Positions 1 through 8,987 of a stretch of 64,000 bases of DNA are shown here, piece after piece. The notes under the pieces were generated by a model. The model was not told the DNA's origin. It ran no database searches and saw nothing but the letters and a program-made list of their open reading frames with translations. The position numbers were made by a program, and so were the translations under genes. How positions within the stretch are numbered: position 1 is the stretch's first letter; the number at the start of each line of letters is the position of its first letter. Source of the stretch: Enterocloster aldenensis (lineage in GTDB: Bacteria > Bacillota > Clostridia > Lachnospirales > Lachnospiraceae); assembly GCF_003434055.1 (NCBI RefSeq), contig NZ_QVEX01000020.1, forward strand, positions 1 to 64,000, read 5' to 3'.

Positions 1-60
1 GCGGCAGATGGCAAAATAGGCAGTGCTGTCACTGTAGTTACTGGCCGGATGGAGTACTAG
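1..60. repeat. Truncated arm of a dispersed palindromic element
   Basis: These 60 bases are, with one mismatch, the reverse complement of the left part of the complete element at 14222-14387, and are cut by the window edge. The outer end is CTAG. That CTAG supplies the TAG stop codon (57-59, minus strand) of the neighbouring FliB-like gene, so the element abuts or overlaps a coding end. No transposase is visible. Confidence 0.85.
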
Positions 61-1232
61 CTGTTCACCGCGTTCAGCAAACGCTCCAGCGAAAAAGCCT
101 TCCCCTTTGCCATCCGCTCCTCCAGACATCCCTTATTGATATCTGAATGTTCCACCTCCCTTGAGAAACGGTGGGCAACATCCACAAAGTCCAGGAACCC
201 CATCTGTCTCCCATGCTGCTGCCAGGCCGCCATTGCCAGTTCCTCAATTAAAAGTGTGATGGCCGCAGCCATTTTCATCTTTCTGAAAGGGCTGTTGTTA
301 TAGACCGCGCCGCAGAAATAGGTAAATACAAAGTAAACCATGAGCTGTTCCCTCCACAGCGGCAGTCTGCCTGCTGCCGGGCCATCCAGGAATGCAGTCC
401 TCATTTCCCCATATGCAGTCTCCCCCTCCGCATACAGGACCCTGTCCGCACGGCTGGCAAAATCCGGCCAGTCCTGTCCCAGTACCTCCAGATCCTTAAA
501 AATCCCGAACATCTCCTTCATGACGCCGTGACGCGCCCCAGGGGTAATCCGGTAATCCGCCAGTTTCCTGCGGAAAAATCCATCCCGTTCCTGTTTGGCG
601 CGGTCACCATCGCGGCTGCCTGCATACCGCGTGAGCAGTGCATCTGCTTCAAACAGGCGCCCCAGCTGTATGCGTCTCTCCAGGTCATGGGCCAGTGCAA
701 GGCACATGGAAATGCGCATGCTTATGTCCATTGACCTGTCCTGGAGCATGGACAGCGCCAGTTCCCTTGTATCCATCAGCTTTGTATAAAGGAAAAAGTC
801 AAAATCTCCGTAAGATTCTTCCTTCCCGTCCTCCTTTGTGATGAACCGCACCGGCTCCTCACTGCCCAGGATAAGCTTTGCCGCCTCAATACAGGACATG
901 CACAGGGATATTTCCCTGCATCCCTCAAACTCCTCAATGTGTCTTGGATAGGTGCGGCAGGTCCTGCAAAGATTCTCCGGCCCTGTCTCGGCATAGATAT
1001 CACAGAGATTATCCTCATTTAAAAATGCACACCGCCCCTCATACTGCCTGAATGAGGATTCCTTCCAGTCAATGGAGTTGTGAAGGCGGTTTCCAAAGGG
1101 CCCTTCCATGTGCCGGTAGTTCTCCAGCGACTTCCGGTCAATCATGATGGCCCATCCGGCGCAGCAGGTATCCGGGCAGCCGGATGCAATGCACCGGAAC
1201 TGTTTATAATAGTGTGGGATTGTGTATATCAT
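57..1232 (-). CDS. Flagellin lysine-N-methylase (FliB) family protein
   Basis: A 391-residue protein of the FliB type, a Cys-rich family that methylates lysines of flagellin in enterobacteria. The N-terminus has the family signature CPDTCCAGW (Cys14, 19, 23 and 24), followed near residues 90-120 by CRTCRTYPR and CMSCIEAAK, together a probable iron-sulfur cluster site. The start is the ATG at 1232, because it overlaps the TGA of the upstream ogt gene as ATGA; the longer frame back to 1349 lies inside ogt. The stop codon falls in the repeat at 1-60. No flagellar genes are in the window, so the true substrate is unknown. Family call is firm, substrate is not. Confidence 0.85.
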   Translation of the reverse strand: MIYTIPHYYKQFRCIASGCPDTCCAGWAIMIDRKSLENYRHMEGPFGNRLHNSIDWKESSFRQYEGRCAFLNEDNLCDIYAETGPENLCRTCRTYPRHIEEFEGCREISLCMSCIEAAKLILGSEEPVRFITKEDGKEESYGDFDFFLYTKLMDTRELALSMLQDRSMDISMRISMCLALAHDLERRIQLGRLFEADALLTRYAGSRDGDRAKQERDGFFRRKLADYRITPGARHGVMKEMFGIFKDLEVLGQDWPDFASRADRVLYAEGETAYGEMRTAFLDGPAAGRLPLWREQLMVYFVFTYFCGAVYNNSPFRKMKMAAAITLLIEELAMAAWQQHGRQMGFLDFVDVAHRFSREVEHSDINKGCLEERMAKGKAFSLERLLNAVNS

Positions 1233-1813
1233 TTCATTGCATCCCCAGTCTCCGGCCTTCTGTTTTCCAGTTCCAGAAGCATTTTCTTTACTTCCATACC
1301 TGCCGCATAGCCGGTAAGGCTTCCGTCCGCCCCCATGACCCGGTGGCATGGAATCATGATGGAGATGGGGTTATGTCCCACCGCCCCGCCCACGGCCTGG
1401 GCCGACATGGAGGGCCTTCCCAGCAGTACCGCCACTTTCTTCGCGATTTCACCGTAGGTCGTGCTCCTGTTGTATGGGATTTCACATAATATCTTCCATA
1501 CCATTTGCCGGAACGCACTGCCCTGCGGCTCAAGGCTTGGCAGGAATCCAGGGTCCCGGCCAAGAAAATATCCGTCCAGCCAGGTCCTGGCTTCATCAAA
1601 CACAGGCAGTTCCTCATTTTCTTCATACAGCCCCGGAACTTCCTCCGGTTCCTTAAGCTTCCATGCCCCGCCGCCAATGCGTTCCAGCATGTTCCTATCC
1701 AGCGTGCTTCCATAATATTTCTGTCCCTCTATCCACAGGCCTGTTATGCTCTTCCCATTGCTGGAAAGGGTGAGCTGTCCTGCCGGGGAAGGTATTTTAC
1801 ATATGTATACCAT
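1229..1813 (-). CDS. ogt: Methylated-DNA--[protein]-cysteine S-methyltransferase
   Basis: Suicide repair protein that removes O6-alkyl groups from guanine by transfer to its own cysteine. The 194-residue product carries the active-site motif IPCHRV near residue 155 with the acceptor Cys, followed by GYAAGMEVKK, which fits the helix-turn-helix-linked C-terminal domain; length is normal. The start at 1813 is preferred over the longer frame to 1861 because AAGGAGA stands nine bases before it and the family begins here. It is translationally coupled (ATGA) to the FliB-like gene. Upstream is a tandem 21-bp duplication at 1842-1883. Confidence 0.9.
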   Translation of the reverse strand: MVYICKIPSPAGQLTLSSNGKSITGLWIEGQKYYGSTLDRNMLERIGGGAWKLKEPEEVPGLYEENEELPVFDEARTWLDGYFLGRDPGFLPSLEPQGSAFRQMVWKILCEIPYNRSTTYGEIAKKVAVLLGRPSMSAQAVGGAVGHNPISIMIPCHRVMGADGSLTGYAAGMEVKKMLLELENRRPETGDAMK

Positions 1814-1841
1814 ATAAGCCAGTCTCCTTTTCTTCTTAAAC

Positions 1842-1883
1842 CATGTTTCCCTCTTATCCAATCATGTTTCCCTCTTATCCAAT
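1842..1883. repeat. Tandem 21-bp direct duplication
   Basis: Two identical copies, each starting CATGTTTCCCTC, lie head to tail at 1842-1862 and 1863-1883, between ogt and the HD-domain gene. Each copy carries a potential ATG on the minus strand, which lengthens the ogt frame without an obvious ribosome binding site. Confidence 0.85.
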
Positions 1884-1899
1884 CCGTATCTGTAATCCC

Positions 1900-2499
1900 T
1901 CACAGGAATGTATTCTCCCGTACGCCCGGAAGCAGGTCATAAATCCCGCATCCCATACGCGCTTCAAAATACTCCTTGATTTCCAGTATCTTCTTCCATC
2001 TGGGTACGGTGGAGGGGTGAGTCCCATAGCGCAGGGTCACATCCACAAACCGCTTTTCCAGAAGGCAGAATCCGCTGGGCAGGGCCAAGGAATCACACAG
2101 CTGCACCAGACGGTCATAATCATCATACACAGCTAATCCGATGAATTGTTCCATGAACCGCCGGTCCTCCTCAGGCATATCGAATATGCCGATGGATGTC
2201 CCGATGTCCTGGATCATGAATGCATGGCTGATGCAGATTTTAGCCGCCTCATCCCACCCATGCTCCATGCATCTGCGGTATCCCTCTATCAGGTGGCGTT
2301 CCGATATCCGGCCCGGAAACCGGCCCACGTCATGGAGAAGCCCCACCACATAAGCGTGCTCATTGTCAAGCCATCCGCACCGGGATGCAATATGTTCACA
2401 GGCCATGGCCACATAGTTGGAATGGTCCACCCAGATTCCCGGATTCTGTTCCCCGGCCCAGGCAAGTTCCTCCTCAGCCCGTTTTCTGTCTGGCAGCAT
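1900..2499 (-). CDS. HD domain phosphohydrolase-like protein
   Basis: A 199-residue cytosolic protein with the HD-superfamily metal pattern: an upstream His in the DHSNYV helix, the diagnostic LLHDVGRF, and a later His in ISHAFM. Such proteins hydrolyse phosphomonoesters or nucleotides; the substrate cannot be read from sequence. The start at 2499 is chosen for a strong AAGGAGG seven bases upstream; the longer frame to 2523 lacks one. It is followed by ogt and fliB-like genes on the same strand, but a 21-bp tandem duplication and about 80 bases separate them. Confidence 0.8.
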   Translation of the reverse strand: MLPDRKRAEEELAWAGEQNPGIWVDHSNYVAMACEHIASRCGWLDNEHAYVVGLLHDVGRFPGRISERHLIEGYRRCMEHGWDEAAKICISHAFMIQDIGTSIGIFDMPEEDRRFMEQFIGLAVYDDYDRLVQLCDSLALPSGFCLLEKRFVDVTLRYGTHPSTVPRWKKILEIKEYFEARMGCGIYDLLPGVRENTFL

Positions 2500-2719
2500 G
2501 ATAAACCTCCTTGTTGTATACACTGATATACTGTTTTCATTTTCCTGTATCTCTGTTTATTGTACTACCAAACGCATGGAAGGGCCACTCTTTTTATGAA
2601 CGCCATGATTTACCATATCCTCCTTCCCATCCGGCTTTGATCCTGATATGATTATAATCATGATGAACAAACAGAACAGCTGAGGCATGCTTAGGATGCT
2701 TCAGGAAAGGAGCTGCTGC

Positions 2720-3862
2720 ATGAGATACAGGAAACTAGGCGCTACAGGACTTGAGGTCAGTGAAATCGGACTGGGGGCGGAATGGCTGGAACGCCATACC
2801 GCAGAAGAGGTGAGGCAGGTTGTTGCCTATTGTGAGGAAAAGGGGATCAATATCCTGGACTGCTGGATGTCGGAGCCGAATGTCCGCTCTCATATCGGGG
2901 CCGCCATCAAAGGCCGCAGGGAGCGCTGGATCATCCAGGGGCACCTGGGTTCCACCTGGCAGGACGGCCAATATGTGAGGACCCGGGACCTTGAGAAGGC
3001 CAAAGCTGCATTTGCAGACCTGCTGGAACGCCTTGGGACGGATTATATTGATTTGGGAATGATCCACTTTGTGGATGAAATCGCGGAATACCACAGGATC
3101 ATGGACGGGGAGTTTTACGCCTACGCAAAGGAACTGAAGGAGCTGGGCGTAATCCGGCACATCGGCATGAGCACGCATAATCCGGCGGTTGCAAGGCTGG
3201 CAGCGGAAAGCGGGCGGATTGAGATGATCCTCTTCAGCATCAATCCGGCCTTTGACATGCTGCCTGCCAGCGAGAACATGGAGGATTATTTTAAGGAAAC
3301 ATACGATGAGCAGTTAGGCGGGATTGCGCCGGAACGGGCAGAATTATACAAGATCTGTGAAAAGAACAACATCGGGATCACGGTCATGAAGGGATATGCG
3401 GGCGGACGGCTGTTCTCAGCAGAAACCTCCCCCTTCGGCGTGGCCCTGACGCCCGTACAATGCCTGCACTACGCCCTGACCAGGCCCGGTGTTGCCAGCG
3501 TCATGGCCGGATATGATACCATAGGGCATGTGGATGCCGCGGTTGCATACGAGACCGCTGCCGAAGAAGAAAAAGACTATGCCACCGTACTGTCCAAAGC
3601 GCCCGCCCATGCCTATTACGGGCAATGCACCTACTGCGGCCACTGCGCGCCCTGCCCGGCCGGTATTGACATTGCGATGGTCAATAAATTATACGACCTG
3701 GCCGTGATGCAGCCGGAAGTCCCCGCCGCGCTGAAAGCCCACTATAACGAGCTGTCGGCCAATGGCAGGGACTGTGTCGGCTGTAAGGGATGCGAGGAGC
3801 GGTGTCCATTTGGGGTGGCCGTGTCTGGGCGGATGGAACAGGCGGCTGATTTGTTCCGGTGA
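2720..3862 (+). CDS. Aldo/keto reductase with C-terminal 4Fe-4S domain
   Basis: A 380-residue protein with an AKR TIM barrel (residues 1-290) and a ferredoxin-like tail with two cysteine clusters, CTYCGHCAPCP and CVGCKGCEERCP. This architecture is common in anaerobes and is presumed to couple a reductase fold to iron-sulfur electron transfer. The barrel is atypical: the usual catalytic Tyr segment (DxAxxYG) reads DCWMSEP and the usual TK(V/I)G lysine segment reads GHLG, while the His in MIHF is kept. The start at 2720 follows AGGAAAGGAG. Classical NADPH reductase activity is therefore doubtful. Confidence 0.85.
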   Translation: MRYRKLGATGLEVSEIGLGAEWLERHTAEEVRQVVAYCEEKGINILDCWMSEPNVRSHIGAAIKGRRERWIIQGHLGSTWQDGQYVRTRDLEKAKAAFADLLERLGTDYIDLGMIHFVDEIAEYHRIMDGEFYAYAKELKELGVIRHIGMSTHNPAVARLAAESGRIEMILFSINPAFDMLPASENMEDYFKETYDEQLGGIAPERAELYKICEKNNIGITVMKGYAGGRLFSAETSPFGVALTPVQCLHYALTRPGVASVMAGYDTIGHVDAAVAYETAAEEEKDYATVLSKAPAHAYYGQCTYCGHCAPCPAGIDIAMVNKLYDLAVMQPEVPAALKAHYNELSANGRDCVGCKGCEERCPFGVAVSGRMEQAADLFR

Positions 3863-3908
3863 TGCCGTCCTGGTCATCCCTTTGGTAATCCCCATAACCC
3901 GAGGGCTC

Positions 3909-5180
3909 CTAGTAAGGTACAGGCAGCCCCGGATGCACAGCCATCAGATATGTATACACGATAATCAGCAGGATAACCCCGGCAGACACAAGGATATACG
4001 GGATGATTGCCTTGGATATCTTTTCAATGGATACCCCGGACACACCCGACAGCACGAACAGCACCATCCCCACCGGCGGTGTCACCAGGCCTATCAGAAG
4101 GTTCAGGACCATTATGATGCCGAACATGACCGGGTCAATCCCAAGAGCCGTGATAAACGGAAGCAGTACCGGGGTCATGATTACAATTGCCGGTGTAATA
4201 TCCATGAACAGACCAATGAACAGCAGTATGACACTGACAATGATAAGGGCTGTCATTGGGTTATCCGTCAGATTCATCAGGTATACCGCCACGGTCTGGG
4301 GTATCTGTGAAAATGTAAGGATCCACGAAAACAGCGTGGCCGACGCAATTATGAACAGCACCCCTACCGTCACATCCAATGTCTGCCGGATGACAGAGGG
4401 CAGCTCCTTCAGCGTGATGCTCTTATATAAAAATCCCAGAAGGATTCCGTATACAACCGCTATCACCGCTGCTTCCGTGGGTGTGAAAATCCCGGCAATG
4501 ATCCCTCCCCTGATGATTACAGGGAGGAGCAGGGCCCAGAACGACCATTTCAGGCAGTTCCATATTTCTTTTAACGTTGCCCGTTTCCGTTTCTCATAAC
4601 CTTTGTTTTTGCAGATACAGTAGTTAACAGCCATCATTGCAGCGGCAAGCAATATGCCCGGAAGGATTCCTGCCGTAAACAGGTCCCCTACCGAAACAGA
4701 AGCAGTCACGCCAAAAATAACCAAAGGCACGCTCGGGGGGATGACAGGGCCTATGAGGGAGGAGGCCCCTGTTACTGCCAGCGAGAAATCATCATCATAG
4801 CCGCCGTCCTTCATGGCCTGCAGCTCAATTGCTCCCAGTCCCCCCGTGTCCGCGATTGCGCTTCCGCTCATCCCTGCAAAAATAACGCTGGCCAATACAT
4901 TGGAATGTGCCAGCCCGCCTGTGAAATGCCCTACCAGATGGTCTGCAAAGGAGAATATACGCTTTGTGATTCCTCCCTGGTTCATGATATTTCCCGCCAG
5001 GACAAAAAAAGCAACGGCCAATAAGGGAAAGGAGTCCACTCCCGCAGCCAGCCTTTGGGCAATCAGTTCCAATGGCAGTCCATAGACCACCATAAAGGCC
5101 ACTGAACTGATGAACATACTCATGGCAATGGATGCCCCCATTAACAGCAGCAGGAAAAACAGTCCAAATAAAATCAGCAT
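3909..5180 (-). CDS. TRAP transporter large permease (DctM family)
   Basis: The 423-residue integral membrane subunit that forms the Na+-driven channel of a tripartite ATP-independent periplasmic transporter. Nearly the whole sequence is hydrophobic, with about twelve membrane segments, and has the family-typical conserved GxSGSAIADTGGLG stretch around residue 95. It overlaps the small permease gene by a few bases and has AAAGGAGGAAG before its ATG, so DctQ and DctM are co-translated. It is the last gene of the enolase-DctP-DctQ-DctM operon. Confidence 0.92.
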   Translation of the reverse strand: MLILFGLFFLLLLMGASIAMSMFISSVAFMVVYGLPLELIAQRLAAGVDSFPLLAVAFFVLAGNIMNQGGITKRIFSFADHLVGHFTGGLAHSNVLASVIFAGMSGSAIADTGGLGAIELQAMKDGGYDDDFSLAVTGASSLIGPVIPPSVPLVIFGVTASVSVGDLFTAGILPGILLAAAMMAVNYCICKNKGYEKRKRATLKEIWNCLKWSFWALLLPVIIRGGIIAGIFTPTEAAVIAVVYGILLGFLYKSITLKELPSVIRQTLDVTVGVLFIIASATLFSWILTFSQIPQTVAVYLMNLTDNPMTALIIVSVILLFIGLFMDITPAIVIMTPVLLPFITALGIDPVMFGIIMVLNLLIGLVTPPVGMVLFVLSGVSGVSIEKISKAIIPYILVSAGVILLIIVYTYLMAVHPGLPVPY

Positions 5181-5659
5181 CCGTCCTTCCTCCTTTGCAG
5201 CATTTTCCTGATATCACCGACAATCATGCCCAAATCGTATGCCATGTAAATCACGGCCCCAACCGGTATGACCAGATAGACCAGCTGCATGGGCAGTTCC
5301 ATTGCGGTAGAGACAACATTCTGGTGGGCAAGGAACTGCAGGGAGGTCCTAAACAGCACCATGAAAGCCAATAACCCAGCCATATCCACAACCAGCCCGC
5401 AGAGCGCCTGAAGAACCCGCGGCAACCTGTCCCTGAGAAGCGTCATCCCGATATGGGAACCTCTGCGGATTCCATATCCAATACCAAGGAAGGTGATCCA
5501 TATCTGGAGATATCTTGCCAGCTCCTCCGCCCATTTGAGAGGGGCTGAGAAAACGGTGCGCATGATGATCTGGACAAACAGGATGATTCCCATAACGGTA
5601 AGACATAATATCAAAGAATACTCTTCCAGTTTATGTAAGCCACTAACCAACTTTTTCAT
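5174..5659 (-). CDS. TRAP transporter small permease (DctQ family)
   Basis: A 161-residue membrane protein with four predicted helices, the normal size for DctQ, which pairs with the large permease and docks the solute-binding protein. Two starts are possible: ATG at 5671, which overlaps the stop of dctP as ATGA, and ATG at 5659 with GAGG six bases upstream; the second has the better ribosome binding site and gives the usual MKKL-type N-terminus. Its 3' end overlaps the start of the large permease. Confidence 0.88.
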   Translation of the reverse strand: MKKLVSGLHKLEEYSLILCLTVMGIILFVQIIMRTVFSAPLKWAEELARYLQIWITFLGIGYGIRRGSHIGMTLLRDRLPRVLQALCGLVVDMAGLLAFMVLFRTSLQFLAHQNVVSTAMELPMQLVYLVIPVGAVIYMAYDLGMIVGDIRKMLQRRKDGC

Positions 5660-5667
5660 AACCCACC

Positions 5668-6768
5668 TCATTCAACGGCGCGTATCTTATTAACAAGTTC
5701 CTGGTCAAAATCATCATATATGTACGCTGTCATTTCCCTGAATGCTTCTTTGTCCACATCCTCAATGACTTCCATACCATTGGCCTCCAGCTGCTCAATA
5801 TATGTATCCTCAGCCTCAAATGCCTTACCATCAATCCATGCAGACGCTTCCCTGGCAGCCTCCAATACAGCTGTCCTGTAAGCCTCAGGCATGGATTCCA
5901 ATGTCTTAGTGCTGGCGTAAAGGGCATTGGCCCCCATGATATGCTCGGTCTTAATAAGATAATGCTGCACCTGGTCGAATTTATTGGCGGCAATTGTAGC
6001 CAGGGGGTTCTCCTGCCCATCAATCACCCCTTGCTGAAGGGAAAGGAATACTTCGCTGAAAGCCATGGGCGTTGCCACTGCCCCCATTGCTGTCAGGGTG
6101 TCAATGTAGAGCTTCTGGTCCGGTACCCGTATGTTCAGCCCCTTCATGTCCTTGGGACCGGACACCAGCTTGTCCTTTGTTGTCAGATATCTGGCCCCGT
6201 AGTAGAACGCCCCGATTCCTTTGGCCCCCATATGTCCTTCCATTTCATCAAACATGGAATACACCACATCACTGTTTAAAATCCGGACCAGGTGTTCCCT
6301 GTCACCGGCAATATACGGGGCGTCCAGAATCCCTATATCCTGATACTTTTTCGCCGGTTCCCCAAATCCGATGATTGCAAAGTCAATGGAACCGATTTCC
6401 ACAGCGTCAAATATCTCCTTTTCATTCCCCAGCTGGGAAGCAGGGAACACACTCACCGTCACATGACCGTCTGTCTTTTCCTTTACAAGCCTTGCAAACT
6501 CCTCTGCCCCCAGGCCGTTTGGATGGTCAATGGGCATGATATGGGCCAGCTTCAGCTCAGCATGATAATCATCCCCTGGATTCGCAGCAGCCGTATTTGC
6601 AGCACCCCCGCTGTTTCCGGCACCGCCAGCCCCGTTGCTGCCGGAGTTTTTCCCCGCTCCGCCTGCAGCGCCGCACCCCATCAGTGAAATGCCGCATGCG
6701 CAGGCCACCATCCCTGCTGCAAGACGCACAAACTGTTTTTTCCTCCATACATTGAATCCTTTTAACAT
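5668..6768 (-). CDS. TRAP transporter solute-binding lipoprotein (DctP family)
   Basis: A 366-residue extracytoplasmic substrate-binding protein. The N-terminus has a basic region, a hydrophobic stretch and the lipobox LMGC with Cys32, so it is lipid-anchored, as expected in a Gram-positive. A low-complexity Gly/Asn/Ala linker follows, then the DctP domain with the family features HPNGLGAEEFA near residue 85 and NIRVPDQKLY, where the arginine usually binds the carboxylate. The substrate is thus likely an organic acid. It follows the enolase-superfamily gene and precedes dctQ and dctM. Confidence 0.92.
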   Translation of the reverse strand: MLKGFNVWRKKQFVRLAAGMVACACGISLMGCGAAGGAGKNSGSNGAGGAGNSGGAANTAAANPGDDYHAELKLAHIMPIDHPNGLGAEEFARLVKEKTDGHVTVSVFPASQLGNEKEIFDAVEIGSIDFAIIGFGEPAKKYQDIGILDAPYIAGDREHLVRILNSDVVYSMFDEMEGHMGAKGIGAFYYGARYLTTKDKLVSGPKDMKGLNIRVPDQKLYIDTLTAMGAVATPMAFSEVFLSLQQGVIDGQENPLATIAANKFDQVQHYLIKTEHIMGANALYASTKTLESMPEAYRTAVLEAAREASAWIDGKAFEAEDTYIEQLEANGMEVIEDVDKEAFREMTAYIYDDFDQELVNKIRAVE

Positions 6769-6789
6769 AAATCCCTTCTCCTTTCGTAT

Positions 6790-7881
6790 TTATTGGTTCA
6801 TTTTTTCCAGTTTCTCCCAGTCAAATTCCACTCCAATCCCCGGTAAGCCGGACGGTTCCAGGCATCCCTCTTTGATTGTCAGGGGCTGCATCGTATACTG
6901 CCAGATAGGGAAACTGTGGAACTCAATATACCCCCTGTTTTCCAGACCTGCCAGTATGTTGACATGCAGCTCCTGCATGCCGTGGGAGTGGACCGCCAGG
7001 TGATATTGTCCGGCCAGCTCCGCCACCTGCACAAATCCGGTAATCCCCCCTGCATTGGATGCGTCGGGTATGGGACATTTGATGTGTCCAATCCGCAGAG
7101 CCATCTCGTGCTCATAAATGGTGTGCAGGTTTTCCCCCATGGCAATGGGTATGGATGTGGCCTGCCCAATCCTTGCATAGGCCTCATAGTTATCAGGATC
7201 CGTGGGTTCTTCCAGCCACGTGATGCAAAACTCCTCCAGACGCTTTGCCATCTCAATGGCAGCTGTTTCATCCCAGGCCATATTGGCATCTACCATAAAA
7301 ACAGCCTGGTCCCCTATGAGGCGGCGCACCGCCCGTACCCTGGCAATATCCTCATTCCCGTCCTGTCTGCCCAGCTTAATCTTAAATGCATTGTGCCCCT
7401 GCCCCATCTGGTCTTCAATCTGGCTTAACAGTTCCTTCTCCGTCAGCATCAAGTCAATGCCGCCGTAATAGGTAGGCACCTTGGAGGATGGATTTCCTAA
7501 ATACCCTGACAGCCCCATGCCTTTCTGTTTCAGCATCACATCCCAAAATGCAATATCCAGCGCAGAAATGGCAAATGCGGCAATCCCTCCCCTGGCAACA
7601 TAGTGGATTCCCCGCGCCATCATCTGGTTCATGGTTTCCGGGCATTGCATTTCTTTCCCGATTAACAGCGGTCCCAAGTCCTTTTCCAACATGACCGCAA
7701 TGGCCGCCCCGCCAATACCGCCCGTATATGTATATCCCACCCCCTTTACTCCGCTTTCCAGCATGACTTCAACTGTGATGACTTCAAAGAAACTATGCTT
7801 TCCATGAATCGCATCCACCAGGTTCCCCTCCAGCGGCAGCCTGAAATACCTTGTATGAATTGATCTGATTTTTCCGTACAC
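6790..7881 (-). CDS. Mandelate racemase/muconate lactonizing enzyme family dehydratase-like protein
   Basis: A 363-residue enolase-superfamily enzyme. The C-terminal barrel shows the KxK pair (FKIKLG), metal ligands in VDANMAW, LEEP and MGEN, and a late HSHGMQE histidine, the layout of the mandelate-racemase subgroup, which includes acid-sugar dehydratases. The linked TRAP transporter for an organic acid makes an aldonate or aldarate dehydratase the best guess; the exact substrate is inference. The start is GTG at 7881 with AAAGGAGA upstream; the ATG-initiated longer frame to 7962 runs through the AT-rich control region and has no homology-like sequence. Confidence 0.88.
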   Translation of the reverse strand: MYGKIRSIHTRYFRLPLEGNLVDAIHGKHSFFEVITVEVMLESGVKGVGYTYTGGIGGAAIAVMLEKDLGPLLIGKEMQCPETMNQMMARGIHYVARGGIAAFAISALDIAFWDVMLKQKGMGLSGYLGNPSSKVPTYYGGIDLMLTEKELLSQIEDQMGQGHNAFKIKLGRQDGNEDIARVRAVRRLIGDQAVFMVDANMAWDETAAIEMAKRLEEFCITWLEEPTDPDNYEAYARIGQATSIPIAMGENLHTIYEHEMALRIGHIKCPIPDASNAGGITGFVQVAELAGQYHLAVHSHGMQELHVNILAGLENRGYIEFHSFPIWQYTMQPLTIKEGCLEPSGLPGIGVEFDWEKLEKMNQ

Positions 7882-7994
7882 CTGACTTCTCCTTTCCTGG
7901 CTTTGGGAATTATTTTTAAAATGTATTTCTGTCCCATTTAAACCGTTATACTTGCAAAACATTTTATGTATTTTATTTAACCCTTATTTTTATA

Positions 7995-8181
7995 TTATTG
8001 TATACTATAAATCCAGATAAATCAAGTATTTTTGTATACTATTTTTAAAAACCCGACAGAAAATAGAGGGTTTTTCATTATGAAGCCTATTTAATACCCC
8101 GTTTTCTATAATTCATCTTTTTTATGTATACATAAACTCCTCCCGTTTTATCCATATGTTTTAATTTTATGTATACAATTT
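7995..8181. promoter_or_regulatory. Four TGTATAC operator-like sites (GntR/FCD control region)
   Basis: The AT-rich region between the divergent enolase-TRAP operon and its GntR regulator carries four copies of TGTATAC at 7999-8005, 8033-8039, 8125-8131 and 8170-8176. The third is centred in a perfect 16-bp palindrome, TTTATGTATACATAAA (8121-8136). Short palindromes of this kind are typical FadR/GntR operators; binding here is inferred from position and symmetry. Confidence 0.75.
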
Positions 8182-8231
8182 TTATTTCTTGAGTTAAAAT
8201 AGATTTATCCATTGAAAAGGAGATTGCCTAT

Positions 8232-8927
8232 ATGCCCAGGCTAAAAGGAAATGCCTCTGACACGGCATTAAAAAAGATTGTCCAGAAAATTAATGACTAT
8301 GAGTTATCCTCAGGGGAGATTGTATCTGACCTGGAGTTATCCAATGAGCTGAATATCAGCCGTACCCCTGTCAGGGAAGCAATGCAGCAGTTGATAGACA
8401 TAGGGTTATTGGAGCGGACAGCCACCAAGGTAGTGGTACGGTCCATCACCCTTACCGATATTGCGGAAATATTCCAGATACGGGAAGCAATCGAAATCAT
8501 GAGTGTTAAGATAATCCTGTCCAGGGGAGGATTAAACGAGACCCAGAAACTGGAATTGATGGATATCCATCAGAATTTGTGCAATGACATTTCAAATGGG
8601 AACTTTGACAAAAACTTTTCCGATGACACGGCATTTCATGAGAAGCTGATAGAATATTCCGGCAACACACGTATGGAAGACATATGCAGACGCATCACCC
8701 TGCAGAGCCAGAGACTGCGTTGGCTGACCCTTCTTACCCCTTCCAGATACGCGGGCACGCGGGATGAACACCAACGGATCATCCAGGGAATCTTAAACCA
8801 GGATTTAAACAGCGCTGCCCGGGCCATTGAGGAACATTTGCAGGGCAGCCTTGAAAACTATACCCAGATACTTAATAATAACCAATGGATGAAAATCATG
8901 AGCGAGCTTAAGAACATGAACCCATAG
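8232..8927 (+). CDS. GntR family transcriptional regulator, FCD (FadR) subfamily
   Basis: A 231-residue repressor-type regulator. Residues 10-75 form the GntR winged helix (ELSNELNISRTPVREAMQQL), and residues 85-215 the all-helical FCD ligand domain with metal-binding histidines (for example in the AFHEKLIEYSGN and DEHQRI segments). FCD ligands are commonly sugar acids or carboxylates, matching the divergent dehydratase-TRAP operon that it most likely controls, together with itself, through the TGTATAC sites. AAAAGGAGA precedes the ATG. Confidence 0.9.
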   Translation: MPRLKGNASDTALKKIVQKINDYELSSGEIVSDLELSNELNISRTPVREAMQQLIDIGLLERTATKVVVRSITLTDIAEIFQIREAIEIMSVKIILSRGGLNETQKLELMDIHQNLCNDISNGNFDKNFSDDTAFHEKLIEYSGNTRMEDICRRITLQSQRLRWLTLLTPSRYAGTRDEHQRIIQGILNQDLNSAARAIEEHLQGSLENYTQILNNNQWMKIMSELKNMNP

Positions 8928-8987
8928 GGAGGATCATTACAGCAAGGGGTTGCGGCAGAATTGTGCACCGCTTCACCCTTGCTGAAA

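Noticed and set aside
57..1232. A flagellar locus around the FliB-like gene
   Set aside because: No flagellin, flagellar or chemotaxis gene is in the window; neighbours are DNA repair and HD-domain genes.
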